64,000 nt of DNA from assembly GCF_042610375.1 (NCBI RefSeq), contig NZ_JBGJZL010000006.1:186001-250000 (forward strand), read 5' to 3'. The stretch is from CTSoil-075 sp042610375 (GTDB taxonomy: Bacteria > Bacillota > Negativicutes > DSM-13327). Shown piece after piece: positions 25,793 to 34,763 of the stretch; within the stretch, counting starts at the first letter, position 1; each line of letters opens with the position of its first letter. Below the pieces are notes generated by a model, which saw only the letters and a list, made by a program, of their open reading frames with translations, ran no database searches and was not told the origin of the DNA. The position numbers were made by a program, and so were the translations under genes.

Positions 25793-26581
25793 CTAATGTA
25801 AATTAACTTTTTCTTTATGTACAATGCCCGCTGTCGCCTGATTGGTTGGTGTAACTGTCACTTCACAAATCTGAACATGAGGCGGTGCACTCGCCGCAAA
25901 AAGAACGATATTGGCAATGTCTTCAGCAATTAAAGGCTTAATTCCCTCATAGACATTGTCAGCTTTTTGTTGGTCACCATGGAATCTCACTACACTAAAA
26001 TTGGTTTCCACCATCCCCGGTTGAACATTAGTAACTCGTATGGGTTTATCAACGACATCCATACGAAGACCATCACTAATAAATTTCACCGCCGCTTTCG
26101 TAGCGCAGTATACAGCGCCACCAGGATAAGCATGAATACCTGCAGTTGATCCAATGTTAATTACATGACCGTTGACCTTATTCTCTAGCATAAAGGGAAC
26201 AATTTTGCGAGTAAGGTATAATAGGCCTTTCACATTGGTATCAATCATAGCATCCCAATCATCCATCGTGCCCTGCTGTAATTTTTCAAGTCCACGCGCA
26301 AGGCCAGCATTATTAATCAAGATATCAATTTTTTTCCAATTTGAGGGTAATCCATCGATTACTTCATTGACGGCTGTTTTATTCTGTACATCTAATTTGC
26401 AAGTCAGTATCTCTATTTGAAATTTTTCTTTTAATTCTTCGGCAATTTCTTCTACTTTCTCAATGCTGCGTGCACACAAAATCAAATGAGCTCCTGCTTG
26501 TGCAAAACCTTCCGCGCAAGCTTTGCCAATTCCACTACTTGCACCACTAATGAATACAATTTTTCCTTGTAAATTTTCCAT
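25793..26581 (-). CDS. Short-chain dehydrogenase/reductase (YdfG-like)
   Basis: NAD(P)-dependent oxidoreductase of 262 residues, classical SDR. Rossmann glycine motif SGASSGIGKA at residues 12-21, NNAG at about 91-94, catalytic Ser in NIGSTAG and YCATK Tyr/Lys at about 159-163. ARS after the second strand suggests NADPH preference. It is of the YdfG type that acts on L-allo-threonine/serine and 3-hydroxy acids, but the substrate is not fixed by sequence. Transcribed alone. Confidence 0.9.
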   Translation of the reverse strand: MENLQGKIVFISGASSGIGKACAEGFAQAGAHLILCARSIEKVEEIAEELKEKFQIEILTCKLDVQNKTAVNEVIDGLPSNWKKIDILINNAGLARGLEKLQQGTMDDWDAMIDTNVKGLLYLTRKIVPFMLENKVNGHVINIGSTAGIHAYPGGAVYCATKAAVKFISDGLRMDVVDKPIRVTNVQPGMVETNFSVVRFHGDQQKADNVYEGIKPLIAEDIANIVLFAASAPPHVQICEVTVTPTNQATAGIVHKEKVNLH

Positions 26582-26635
26582 GTCCTAGCACCATCCTTAC
26601 TTTATTTTAACACTATTTTTATTTTATAAAAAAAA

Positions 26636-28702
26636 TCAAATGATATCAATAAATTCCTCAACTAGAAATGGATCAAACTGAATACCCGAGAAACGATTTA
26701 ATTCTGCAATTGCCGTCTCACGGCTCAAAGCATTACGGTAAGGGCGATCACTTGTCATGGCATCATAGGCATCTGCAATGGCCAATATTCTACACTCCAA
26801 AGGGATTGTTTCTCCTGCCAGTCCAAAGGGATACCCTTTACCATTCCACCATTCATGATGCTTTAAAATCCAATCTGCAATGGGGGCTAAATCAGCATGA
26901 GACTGGGCAATACGGTATCCGATTTCGCTATGACGCTGCATATCTTTTTTTTCATCAGCATTCAATGGTCCAGCTTTTAAAAGGATATTATCTGAAATAC
27001 CAATTTTACCTACATCATGAAATTGAGCCAATAGTTCAATATCGGCGATTCGTGATTCTGATAAGTTTAATTTATACGCAACCTTCCCAATCAGTTGCTC
27101 TAACCTACCTGCATGTTCCTCTGTCATAAAATCTCTTTCTTCTAAGAGTTTCATAACAGTCTGCACGACAGCACTCCGCCCGCTCTGAGAATGATGCAAT
27201 TTTTCTCGGCACATAGCCGTATCAGCTTTCTTCAATACATCTTGTATCGAATCAAATTGATTATTTTTAACGGCATAGCCAAGAGATAAATCAAGAGGAA
27301 CTCCACAGTGAGCAGATTTGTAATTTGCCATTAAATAGCGGATTTTTTTCACGAGAAACTTAATCGTCGTTTCATCTGTGTTTGGAAGAACAAGGGCGAA
27401 TTCATCCCCCCCAATACGTGCAAATAAATCACCTGTACGAGTCACACTGCGAATCAATTGAGCGGTTTCAATTAATAATTGATCGCCAACTGTATGTCCA
27501 ACCGTATCATTTACTAATTTCAACCCATTGATATCACACATGAGTATACTTACGGGGCAAGAAATATCTTCATCAAAATGACTTAATTTTTTTTCAAAAT
27601 AAGCTCGATTATAAAGACCTGTTAAGGCATCATGCATCGACACATAACGTAAATTTTCCTCAGCTTCCTTACGTTGGACAGCAATTGCAACGTGATTTGA
27701 TATAAAAGACAGAATCTCTTGATCTTCCTTTGAATATCGTACCCTTTCAGCAAATGTAAAAACAGCGACTACACCAAATGTTTTATTCTCTGCATTCTTT
27801 AAGGGTACTCCTAACCAGTCCATGGCACGGGCGCCGATGGTTACTACATCGCCACTTTCTTCTAATTTAGCTCGCACAATTGGATCAACAAGCATAGGTT
27901 GCCCCATGCGGATCAAGTATTCGGCTAATCCATTTGAAAATTTACGGCTGCCAGGATTTCCATCACACTCATCCACTCGATAGGGAAAATGTAGCATGTC
28001 ATTCTCTTCATCTTTGATCCCAATATAAATATTCTTAGCTGGAATCAACGTTGCAATAATCCCATGCATAGATCGATAGAGCTCATCCATACTATGGGAG
28101 GAACTGACAGTTTCTGAAATTTGATACAAAGCTGTTTGTAGACGTTTTGCTTGATGTAATCCTTGAATTTCCTTTTTTTTTCGAATGTTCTCCGTTGCTA
28201 GCTTTGCTAATTGATCAATTGTGACAAGAATCATTTTGCATATATTGTAAAATTGTTCGAATGACATGGACCTCATACTAAGAAGAACGCCCTGAAAATC
28301 TTGACTATCCATACCAATCTCTTGTGCACAATTCAATGCACCATTTCCATGCTCATCATCTGCCAATACTTGTCCCACCAGCCAATTTCCAACATGCTGA
28401 TCATCAACAACAATGTTGATATTGGCTCCCCAAAGACCTCCCGCAAAATAGAGTTGTAGATTTTCTTCATCAGAATGAATATGACGTCTCCAGCCCCTCT
28501 TCGCGGAATATAAGCTTTGGCATAAAGGACAAAAATTACTAGATTTTATAATAGACTTACCAACAACATCGGTAATGAGAGAAGCAATACCTGTAGCACA
28601 AGCCAAGGCATCTTGTATTTTCTGTATTTCCTGTACATCAAAAAAATAATTTAAATCAGGTATCAAATCTTCTTCTTGTACTTCTAAAACACCTTGCCTC
28701 AT
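26636..28702 (-). CDS. PocR-GAF-GGDEF-HD-GYP signalling protein
   Basis: 688-residue cytoplasmic protein combining both sides of c-di-GMP turnover. Residues ~15-170 are a PocR ligand-binding domain (YFFDVQEIQKIQDALACATG; four cysteines, including CPLC) that may bind small hydrocarbon derivatives or sense redox. A GAF domain spans ~195-345, a GGDEF cyclase ~360-510 with intact RIGGDEFALV, and an HD-GYP domain ~520-688 with FHDVGKIGI and HHEWWNGKGYP. Both catalytic motifs are complete, so either activity is possible. No RxxD inhibitory site was noticed next to GGDEF. Monocistronic. Confidence 0.9.
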   Translation of the reverse strand: MRQGVLEVQEEDLIPDLNYFFDVQEIQKIQDALACATGIASLITDVVGKSIIKSSNFCPLCQSLYSAKRGWRRHIHSDEENLQLYFAGGLWGANINIVVDDQHVGNWLVGQVLADDEHGNGALNCAQEIGMDSQDFQGVLLSMRSMSFEQFYNICKMILVTIDQLAKLATENIRKKKEIQGLHQAKRLQTALYQISETVSSSHSMDELYRSMHGIIATLIPAKNIYIGIKDEENDMLHFPYRVDECDGNPGSRKFSNGLAEYLIRMGQPMLVDPIVRAKLEESGDVVTIGARAMDWLGVPLKNAENKTFGVVAVFTFAERVRYSKEDQEILSFISNHVAIAVQRKEAEENLRYVSMHDALTGLYNRAYFEKKLSHFDEDISCPVSILMCDINGLKLVNDTVGHTVGDQLLIETAQLIRSVTRTGDLFARIGGDEFALVLPNTDETTIKFLVKKIRYLMANYKSAHCGVPLDLSLGYAVKNNQFDSIQDVLKKADTAMCREKLHHSQSGRSAVVQTVMKLLEERDFMTEEHAGRLEQLIGKVAYKLNLSESRIADIELLAQFHDVGKIGISDNILLKAGPLNADEKKDMQRHSEIGYRIAQSHADLAPIADWILKHHEWWNGKGYPFGLAGETIPLECRILAIADAYDAMTSDRPYRNALSRETAIAELNRFSGIQFDPFLVEEFIDII

Positions 28703-29064
28703 ATCTTATTTCCACCCACCTTGCCCCTGTTCAATGCAACAGAGATCCTTCTTCTTCCTCAACATAATCCGATGAATTTATACTAATTTGATCCTTAGAT
28801 GACCATTTTTGCTTGTTTATCAATTCTTAGTAATTAGTAACATTCGATTAAATTTGTTAAAATCCTTCCAATTAAAATGTAATAATTTGTATTTTAAAAC
28901 CATATAACCAAAACTTATAACATAAAGAAAACTTGACTTGGTCAAGCCTCAGCGTAGACCAAAGTCTTAGTTGTCCTTACTTGTAACCCTAGAAAGTGTT
29001 ATACTTTCTTTCTGATTACGTAAAAAATACCAACCTTGTGTCTCCTCACAAGGTTGGTATTTTT
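28703..29064. other. Intergenic region between the PocR protein and HAD genes
   Basis: No gene. It holds the upstream region of the PocR-GAF-GGDEF-HD-GYP gene, one copy of the dispersed repeat (28922-29020) and the terminator of the HAD-EamA unit (29022-29065). Confidence 0.8.
28922..29020 (+). repeat. Dispersed intergenic repeat, copy A (full)
   Basis: About 99 bp, beginning ATAAAGAAAACTTGAC and ending CTGATTACG, with a first hairpin CTTGAC-ttg-GTCAAG (28932-28946) and a second AGAAAG-tgttata-CTTTCT (28991-29009). Similar to 41664-41754 over its full length and to parts of 41574-41650 and 62218-62254. Confidence 0.85.
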
Positions 29065-29065
29065 T
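29022..29065. terminator. Strong bidirectional terminator
   Basis: AAAAAATACCAACCTTGTG / CACAAGGTTGGTATTTTTT, 19-bp stem with a 6-nt loop; ends the EamA-HAD operon. Confidence 0.92.
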
Positions 29066-29733
29066 TATATTTTATTGGTCATCGACAATAAAATATTCAG
29101 ATCAAATTGAGCAAAATTTTCAATGATTCGATCTGCCTGAGATAAATCTTGATTTCCTGAATTAGGATTATGATAAGCAATACATTGCATTCCAGCAGTC
29201 TTAGCTGCCATCACTCCATTGCGAGAATCCTCAAAAACTAGACACTCCTGAGGAGAAACCCTTAATAACTCTGCGGCCCGCAGAAAAATATCAGGAGCAG
29301 GCTTACTATGTTCAACCTCTTGACCACTGACTTTTACATCAAAAAACTGATCTAAGTCAAATAATCCCAAAATAGCATTAATACTCTTTTTTGGTGACGA
29401 AGAAGCTAAGGCTAGTTTTATTTTATTTTTATGAAGATTTTTTACTAAAACATCGACACCTTGAATTGGTTTTTCTGATTTGGAAGACAATAAGAAATCA
29501 AGACATTTTTCTTCATAATCCTCAATTAAGGATTCCAAATCGCCTTCAATACCATACTTTTGTTGCAGTGTTGAATAAATATGGAGATTTGTAGTCCCAA
29601 TAAAAGTATTATACTCTTCATCGGAAATGGATAGTCCAAAATTGCTCTTTGTATATTCCATAAAAACTTTATAATGCAACGGTTCACTATCAACAATCAC
29701 TCCATCCATATCGAAGATGACAGCTTTAATCAC
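29065..29733 (-). CDS. HAD-family phosphatase, beta-phosphoglucomutase-like
   Basis: 222-residue HAD hydrolase of subclass IA. Catalytic aspartates are Asp8 and Asp10 in FDMDGVIVDSEP, motif II ASSSPK, Lys in EHSKPAPDIF, and VFEDSRNGVMAAKTAGM for metal binding. A helical cap (about 15-80) is inserted after motif I, as in beta-phosphoglucomutase and sugar-phosphate phosphatases; substrate unknown. Start is GTG at 29733, with AGAGGAGG eight bases ahead, both lying inside the end of the EamA gene (8-bp overlap): translational coupling. Confidence 0.9.
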   Translation of the reverse strand: MIKAVIFDMDGVIVDSEPLHYKVFMEYTKSNFGLSISDEEYNTFIGTTNLHIYSTLQQKYGIEGDLESLIEDYEEKCLDFLLSSKSEKPIQGVDVLVKNLHKNKIKLALASSSPKKSINAILGLFDLDQFFDVKVSGQEVEHSKPAPDIFLRAAELLRVSPQECLVFEDSRNGVMAAKTAGMQCIAYHNPNSGNQDLSQADRIIENFAQFDLNILLSMTNKI

Positions 29734-30685
29734 AACGAATTCCTCCTCTATTTTTATCTAAATTTGAGTCAGTCACATTCAAAATTAATTCATCATCTGC
29801 ACTTTGAGGCTTGTTGATGTTATTGAGTTGTGACAATAACATACCAACTAACATAATTGCACATCCTAGCAGTTCTTGAACACCAAGTTTCTCATTTAAA
29901 ATAATCCAACCACCAATCGCGGCAAAGACAGTTTCCATACTGAGAATAATAGCAGCATGGGAAGGTTGAGCATGTTTCTGTCCAACAACCTGCAACGTAT
30001 AGGCAATCCCCACAGAACAAATCCCACCATAAAGAATTGGTACTAAAGCATCTTTCAGTGTTTCAATGTTAATGGTTTCAATAAACAGCGCTGTGATTAA
30101 GCTTAGCACTGAACAAGTTATAAATTGGAAAAAAGACAATTTCAAAACATCCACTTTTCGCGAGAAACGATCAATGACCAAAATATGAACGGTCCAAAAA
30201 AAAGCTCCTACCAATTCAAGAACTTCCCCATAAGAAATATAAAAACTATCTTTTACACACAGAAGATAAAGCCCCACAATCGTAATGATAGAACCGAACC
30301 ATGTGGTTAAGGAAATATACTGTTTAAAGAAAATCCCAATCATAGGTACAAGGACGATATACAAGCAGGTAATAAACGCTGCCTTCCCTGCCGTCGTATA
30401 CACTAAACCAATTTGTTGTAAGGAGGCACCTAAAAAAAGGACACTTCCTGCTAAAACCCCCGCTCCGACTACACTTTTTAATTCATGCTTTGCATTATCT
30501 CTATCCTCTGGTTTTTCTTTGAAAAAGAACATGACTGGGAGCAGAGAAAAAGCACCTAAGGCAAAGCGGACACCATTAAAGGTAAAGGGTCCTACATAAT
30601 CCATTCCCACTCGTTGTGCTACAAAAGCAAATCCCCATATAGCTGCAGTCAATAACAATAATAAATTAGATGTCAGTACACTCAT
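29726..30685 (-). CDS. EamA/DMT-superfamily transporter
   Basis: Ten-helix drug/metabolite transporter with two EamA repeats, 319 residues. First repeat starts LLLLLTAAIWGFAFVAQRVGMDYVGP, second AFFWTVHILVIDRFS; ETVFAAIGGWIILNEKLGVQELLG is the hallmark end of the second repeat. Substrate unknown (amino acids or metabolites in known members). ATG at 30685 with AAGAGAG ahead; the outer GTG at 30694 overlaps that site. Coupled to the HAD phosphatase gene by an 8-bp overlap. Confidence 0.9.
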   Translation of the reverse strand: MSVLTSNLLLLLTAAIWGFAFVAQRVGMDYVGPFTFNGVRFALGAFSLLPVMFFFKEKPEDRDNAKHELKSVVGAGVLAGSVLFLGASLQQIGLVYTTAGKAAFITCLYIVLVPMIGIFFKQYISLTTWFGSIITIVGLYLLCVKDSFYISYGEVLELVGAFFWTVHILVIDRFSRKVDVLKLSFFQFITCSVLSLITALFIETINIETLKDALVPILYGGICSVGIAYTLQVVGQKHAQPSHAAIILSMETVFAAIGGWIILNEKLGVQELLGCAIMLVGMLLSQLNNINKPQSADDELILNVTDSNLDKNRGGIRCD

Positions 30686-30977
30686 TATAAACACTCTCTT
30701 TACTTATTTTTTGCAGAATTAGAACATATCTTGATTTCAAACAAGAACAACTTAAGTTTCATCTTAAATTCTCCAATCTGAATAACTTCGCGAAAACTAA
30801 ACTGAATCCTCCCTTACCTGCTTTATAAAACTCTTGTCATCCCGTCATACACTCATCAATATATAGTCTGTTTTGATTAAAACATTAATATAATCTTAAT
30901 AAATTTCTAACTCAGCACAAAGTGGCACAGCATATAATGAAAAAGAGAAGATATTCTCAACTAAGAGGGGGATTACG

Positions 30978-32363
30978 TTGAAAAAATATTATGTCTTAGA
31001 CACTAATGTTTTACTTCATTCACCAAATGCCCTGTACGCTTTCAACGAGCACATCGTCGTCATTCCCGAAATCGTGATTGAAGAGCTGGACAAATTTAAA
31101 AAAGAAGCGACAGAAAGAGGAAATAATAGTCGACATGTCAGCCGTATCATAGATAGTCTCCGTAATCAAGGTAATCTTTTAGAAGGAGTTTCCTTAAACG
31201 ATCATGGTGGAAGGCTCATTCTTGAAGCCAATCATACTGCCACTACTATGCCCCTTTACTGGGAAAAAGATAATGCTGATAACCGAATTCTTCAGGTCTG
31301 TAAAGGCTTAACTGAAAATGGACAACAGGCGATATTAGTCAGTCGTGATACGAATATGCGTGTTAAATCATCCATATTAAAAATTCAAGCTGAAGATTTT
31401 CGTAATGACAAAGTATCAAACATTGAAGATCAATATACAGGACGTATCACTGTTTATACATCCAGTGCAGTCATTGATGAATTTCACAAAGATGATAACA
31501 ATCACATTGATCCATCTGTACTCTTTGTTTTTGATGACCTCACTGATATGCTCATGCCTGCTACTTTAGTCACCAATCAATTTTTACTCATTAAGTCAAC
31601 GGATAAAGATCGTCATACAGCTCTTGGACGTTTTAATGGCAAAAATGTGATTCATTTAAAATATAAAAACTATAATCCTTTTGGCATCACGCCTCGAAAT
31701 ATTGGTCAAATTTTCATGCAAGAATGCCTGATGATGAGTGCAGCAGAAGCTCCTTTAGTCATTCTAAAGGGTATGTCAGGAACAGCCAAAACCTTTTATT
31801 CCTTGGCTGTAGGTTTATATAAATATATGGAGTGTCGTCCTAAAGAATATCAACATATTCTGATTTGTCGACCAAACTCAATGTTAGATGAAGGTATTGG
31901 TTTTTTGCCTGGTACAGAAGCTGAAAAAATTGAACCTTATATGCGTGCCATTAAAGATAATCTTTTTATATTGATGTCTGGAAATTCTTTAAACGATGAT
32001 AAAGAAGTCGCTCAAGCAGAAGATACAGTCAATATGCTTTTTGAAAAGCGAATCATCAACACCGAAGCTTTAGCCTATCAACGTGGTCGATCACTTCAAA
32101 AATATTGGGTCATTTTTGACGAAATGCAAAATGCGACTCCTCGACAAGCCAAAGCTGTGCTCACCCGCCCTGGACTCGGCACAAAGATGATTCTCCTTGG
32201 TGATCCAGCACAAATTGATAACCCTCTCCTTGATAGCCAATCCAATGGACTAAGCTATGCCAGCGAAAAAATGATGGGTTCTAAGCTTTGTTTTCAAGTC
32301 ACCATGTTACCTGAAGAATGTGAGCGTTCTGCGCTTGCTGCAGAAGCCGCAATGAGACTTTGA
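30978..32363 (+). CDS. PIN-PhoH family ATPase/ribonuclease (YlaK-like)
   Basis: 461-residue two-domain protein. N-terminal PIN nuclease domain (1-~140: YYVLDTNVLLHSP, with acidic residues Asp7 and later EELDKFK) and C-terminal PhoH ATPase (from ~230) with P-loop GMSGTAKTF and Walker B WVIFDEMQNAT; DPAQIDNP is the family motif III. PIN-PhoH proteins unwind and cleave RNA. The P-loop reads GxSGTAKT rather than the common GxAGTGKT but keeps the Lys and Thr. TTG start with AGAGGGGG 7 bases before. Confidence 0.9.
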   Translation: MKKYYVLDTNVLLHSPNALYAFNEHIVVIPEIVIEELDKFKKEATERGNNSRHVSRIIDSLRNQGNLLEGVSLNDHGGRLILEANHTATTMPLYWEKDNADNRILQVCKGLTENGQQAILVSRDTNMRVKSSILKIQAEDFRNDKVSNIEDQYTGRITVYTSSAVIDEFHKDDNNHIDPSVLFVFDDLTDMLMPATLVTNQFLLIKSTDKDRHTALGRFNGKNVIHLKYKNYNPFGITPRNIGQIFMQECLMMSAAEAPLVILKGMSGTAKTFYSLAVGLYKYMECRPKEYQHILICRPNSMLDEGIGFLPGTEAEKIEPYMRAIKDNLFILMSGNSLNDDKEVAQAEDTVNMLFEKRIINTEALAYQRGRSLQKYWVIFDEMQNATPRQAKAVLTRPGLGTKMILLGDPAQIDNPLLDSQSNGLSYASEKMMGSKLCFQVTMLPEECERSALAAEAAMRL

Positions 32364-32381
32364 GTTTGATAAAATTCAAGA

Positions 32382-32415
32382 AAAAAATGCCATCTGCTAT
32401 TAGGTGGCATTTTTT
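32382..32415 (+). terminator. Terminator after phoH gene
   Basis: AAAAAATGCCATCT / AGGTGGCATTTTTT with one G-T pair and a 6-nt loop, T6; also usable in reverse. Confidence 0.85.
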
Positions 32416-32428
32416 CTTTACTCTATTT

Positions 32429-34213
32429 TTATTTTTTTACTTTCTTTTGCAGAAACTTCTCTACCTCATGCAACTGACTCACTCGATTTTTGATCAAAAG
32501 AGCCTGTAATATATCTTCCTTGTAGGAATACTTCAGAGCATCGCTCATTCTAGCATCAAGGATACTTAGCGCTCCACTATCTGTTTCTCTTTGAATGAGC
32601 CTACCAGTCCCCTGACGTAGTTTGATGAGCATTTCAGGAAATAGGATTTCCTTCGCATCATCAGCCTGAGAAATTTTATAGTCAATAATCGGATCAAAAC
32701 CTGGAAAAGGAAGCTGAACGATAATCAACGACGATAACTCAAAACCTGATAAACTGAATTCTTCCCAATAGGGGTCTGCTGCTAATAAAACACCTTGGCT
32801 AACTTTAAATTCTTCGACTACTTCTTGCTGGAGAGGACCTTCAGCTCGCACTAACTGATAATCAAGGTCCTTTATTTTTAATAAATCATATACATCTTGC
32901 AGATCTTTCTGATCTGTAAACAGAATCAGAGTTTTACCTTGACTCAGTATGATAAGTTCTGCAATCCGATCCGAAATAGCCTCTAAATAAACAGTGTGAT
33001 GACTCTTCTCATCAGACAAGGGTAAATCATCGGGAATATAGACTATACTATTTTTCTCATAATCAAATAATGATGGCTGTACATCAAAAAATTCCCTATT
33101 ATCGTCAGGAAAACCAATAGATTCTGCATAATAGCGATACATTTCTTTGTTCGTCCCTTGTCGTGTACACAAAGTCTCTGATATTAGTATAACAGGGATG
33201 GATTGACCAAATAAGATTTTTTCAATTTCATTGTTCATCATCTTCGGTGCTGTACAAACAGAAAGCGCATTTTGATCATCAAGGTTCCCTTCTAGCCATA
33301 CAAGGTAAGAAGAATTGGTATATTGGCGTAATCTACGAATAAATTGAGGTAATTCAAGGATTTCATCTTTCTGTTCTTCTAATGGTACAGCTGCAATTAC
33401 ATTGTCTAACTGTTTGGCCCAATCTGTATAATTAACAATCCCTTTCTTAGGTAACCACAACTTACGAGAATTTCCATGTTTTCCCTTCGATATTTGAAGA
33501 TGTTGAATATGTTCAGCAGCTTCACTAAAAAATTGCCTTCGATAGTCTCCGATTTTACGCAAGTTTTCGATCTGTTCTTTCCTCTGGGGATTTCTGGGGA
33601 TGACTTTTTGAAGAGCCGCCTCAATCTTTTTTATACCTTTGAGCGTCCATCGCTCAGTCAATGCAGTACGTGCCTGTTCTTCTAGCTGGTGCGCTTCATC
33701 AATGATGTATAACATGGTATTATCTTTTATAAAACCTTGCCGCTCTATAGATTTTCTCAGCAAATTTTTCATCAGAAATTCTTGACTTGTGATGATAATT
33801 CTAGCATCACAAGTGACATCAGCAGTCTCCTCTGTGAGTAACGTAATTTGAGGAGTCCGAACCCCAGTTAGTATTTTTACTTGTTCTGCATCGCCGATTA
33901 GTTGCTCTGCCAGTACTTGTGAAGCCGTCGCAATGACAACTGACTGATTTAAATTTTTCACAGCAAATAAAGCTGGAATCAAATAGGCAAATGATTTGCC
34001 AATACCAATGCCCGCTTCTACCATCACATGCTGATTCATTGTAATCGCTTCCGCGATATCAACGGATAACATCGTTTGTTCCTGACGATCTTGCAGTCCA
34101 AACTGCTCTGGATGATCAAAAAAATGAATTGTCGGTATGAGTATAGCCGACTCCATTTCTTTTTTGCGCAACTGCGCTTTTTCATGATTCCAATCCCAAT
34201 CCATATCTCTCAT
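32429..34213 (-). CDS. DinG/Rad3-like DNA helicase lacking the Fe-S cysteines
   Basis: 594-residue superfamily 2 helicase of the XPD/DinG branch. Walker A is EAGIGIGKSFAYLIP, motif Ia IATASQVLAEQL, DEAH as YIIDEAHQLEEQA, and the C-lobe ends with LIKLRQGTGRLIQRETDSGALSILDAR, typical of DinG. Between Walker A and DEAH the four-cysteine cluster of classical DinG/XPD is missing: only Cys in DVTCDAR is present. Firmicute DinG variants without the cluster are known, as are forms with a nuclease domain; no exonuclease domain is fused here. Role: probably DNA repair or R-loop removal. Confidence 0.86.
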   Translation of the reverse strand: MRDMDWDWNHEKAQLRKKEMESAILIPTIHFFDHPEQFGLQDRQEQTMLSVDIAEAITMNQHVMVEAGIGIGKSFAYLIPALFAVKNLNQSVVIATASQVLAEQLIGDAEQVKILTGVRTPQITLLTEETADVTCDARIIITSQEFLMKNLLRKSIERQGFIKDNTMLYIIDEAHQLEEQARTALTERWTLKGIKKIEAALQKVIPRNPQRKEQIENLRKIGDYRRQFFSEAAEHIQHLQISKGKHGNSRKLWLPKKGIVNYTDWAKQLDNVIAAVPLEEQKDEILELPQFIRRLRQYTNSSYLVWLEGNLDDQNALSVCTAPKMMNNEIEKILFGQSIPVILISETLCTRQGTNKEMYRYYAESIGFPDDNREFFDVQPSLFDYEKNSIVYIPDDLPLSDEKSHHTVYLEAISDRIAELIILSQGKTLILFTDQKDLQDVYDLLKIKDLDYQLVRAEGPLQQEVVEEFKVSQGVLLAADPYWEEFSLSGFELSSLIIVQLPFPGFDPIIDYKISQADDAKEILFPEMLIKLRQGTGRLIQRETDSGALSILDARMSDALKYSYKEDILQALLIKNRVSQLHEVEKFLQKKVKK

Positions 34214-34565
34214 AAAGGTTCCTCACACTTATTCCATAAGTTTTTCATAATTTTTTCATCAAGTAAGATACCTTACACCATTTTTTCGGCAACATGAGAT
34301 ATCCACCTAATTTTCATAACTCAAACTATTATTTTATGTTACTATTTTTTCATTTTAACTATTTATTTGCGCTACATTAAGTCATTATAACCTATTTGGA
34401 GTCCTCTAATCTATAAAATCATTATACACTCTATGTCTTGGATTTCTTGGCTATTCTTTTGATTGGTCATTTTTTTATATAAACAAACACCAAATCAATC
34501 CCTTGCAAATAAGATATTATATCCAAGGTATCTCTATTTCATCAAAATTAAAAGGAGGATGTAAC
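34214..34565. other. Intergenic region upstream of the small membrane peptide
   Basis: About 350 bp between the DinG-like gene and the small peptide gene. Very A/T-rich; nothing recognised apart from the AAAGGAGG ribosome site (34551-34558) that belongs to the peptide. Confidence 0.6.
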
Positions 34566-34670
34566 ATGTTTTTTAATAATGGGAATAGAACTTTGTGGTT
34601 CATTATTTTGATCATTAGTTTATATATTCTCTTATTTCCAGAAATAATTGATACCAGTGATTGTAGCTGA
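34566..34670 (+). CDS. Small membrane peptide (34 residues)
   Basis: ATG at 34566 to TGA at 34668-34670. A perfect AAAGGAGG ribosome site stands 7 bases ahead. The product starts with MFFNNGNRTL, followed by a hydrophobic stretch WFIILIISLYILLF (one transmembrane helix) and an acidic end PEIIDTSDCS. A strong terminator follows. Its design (Asn/Gly N-terminus and one helix) resembles small sporulation-linked membrane peptides in Firmicutes, without a definite family match. Confidence 0.7.
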   Translation: MFFNNGNRTLWFIILIISLYILLFPEIIDTSDCS

Positions 34671-34716
34671 TCATAACATTAAATGCAGCACGATAAATAA
34701 CTAAATGTAAGTTAGT

Positions 34717-34763
34717 AAAACTCCTACAAGAATTTATCACTAAATTTCTTGCAGGAGTTTTTT
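34717..34763. terminator. Bidirectional terminator
   Basis: Long stem AAAACTCCTACAAGAATTT / AAATTTCTTGCAGGAGTTTT (one mismatch) with T-run; serves the small peptide gene and the convergent diguanylate cyclase. Confidence 0.88.
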
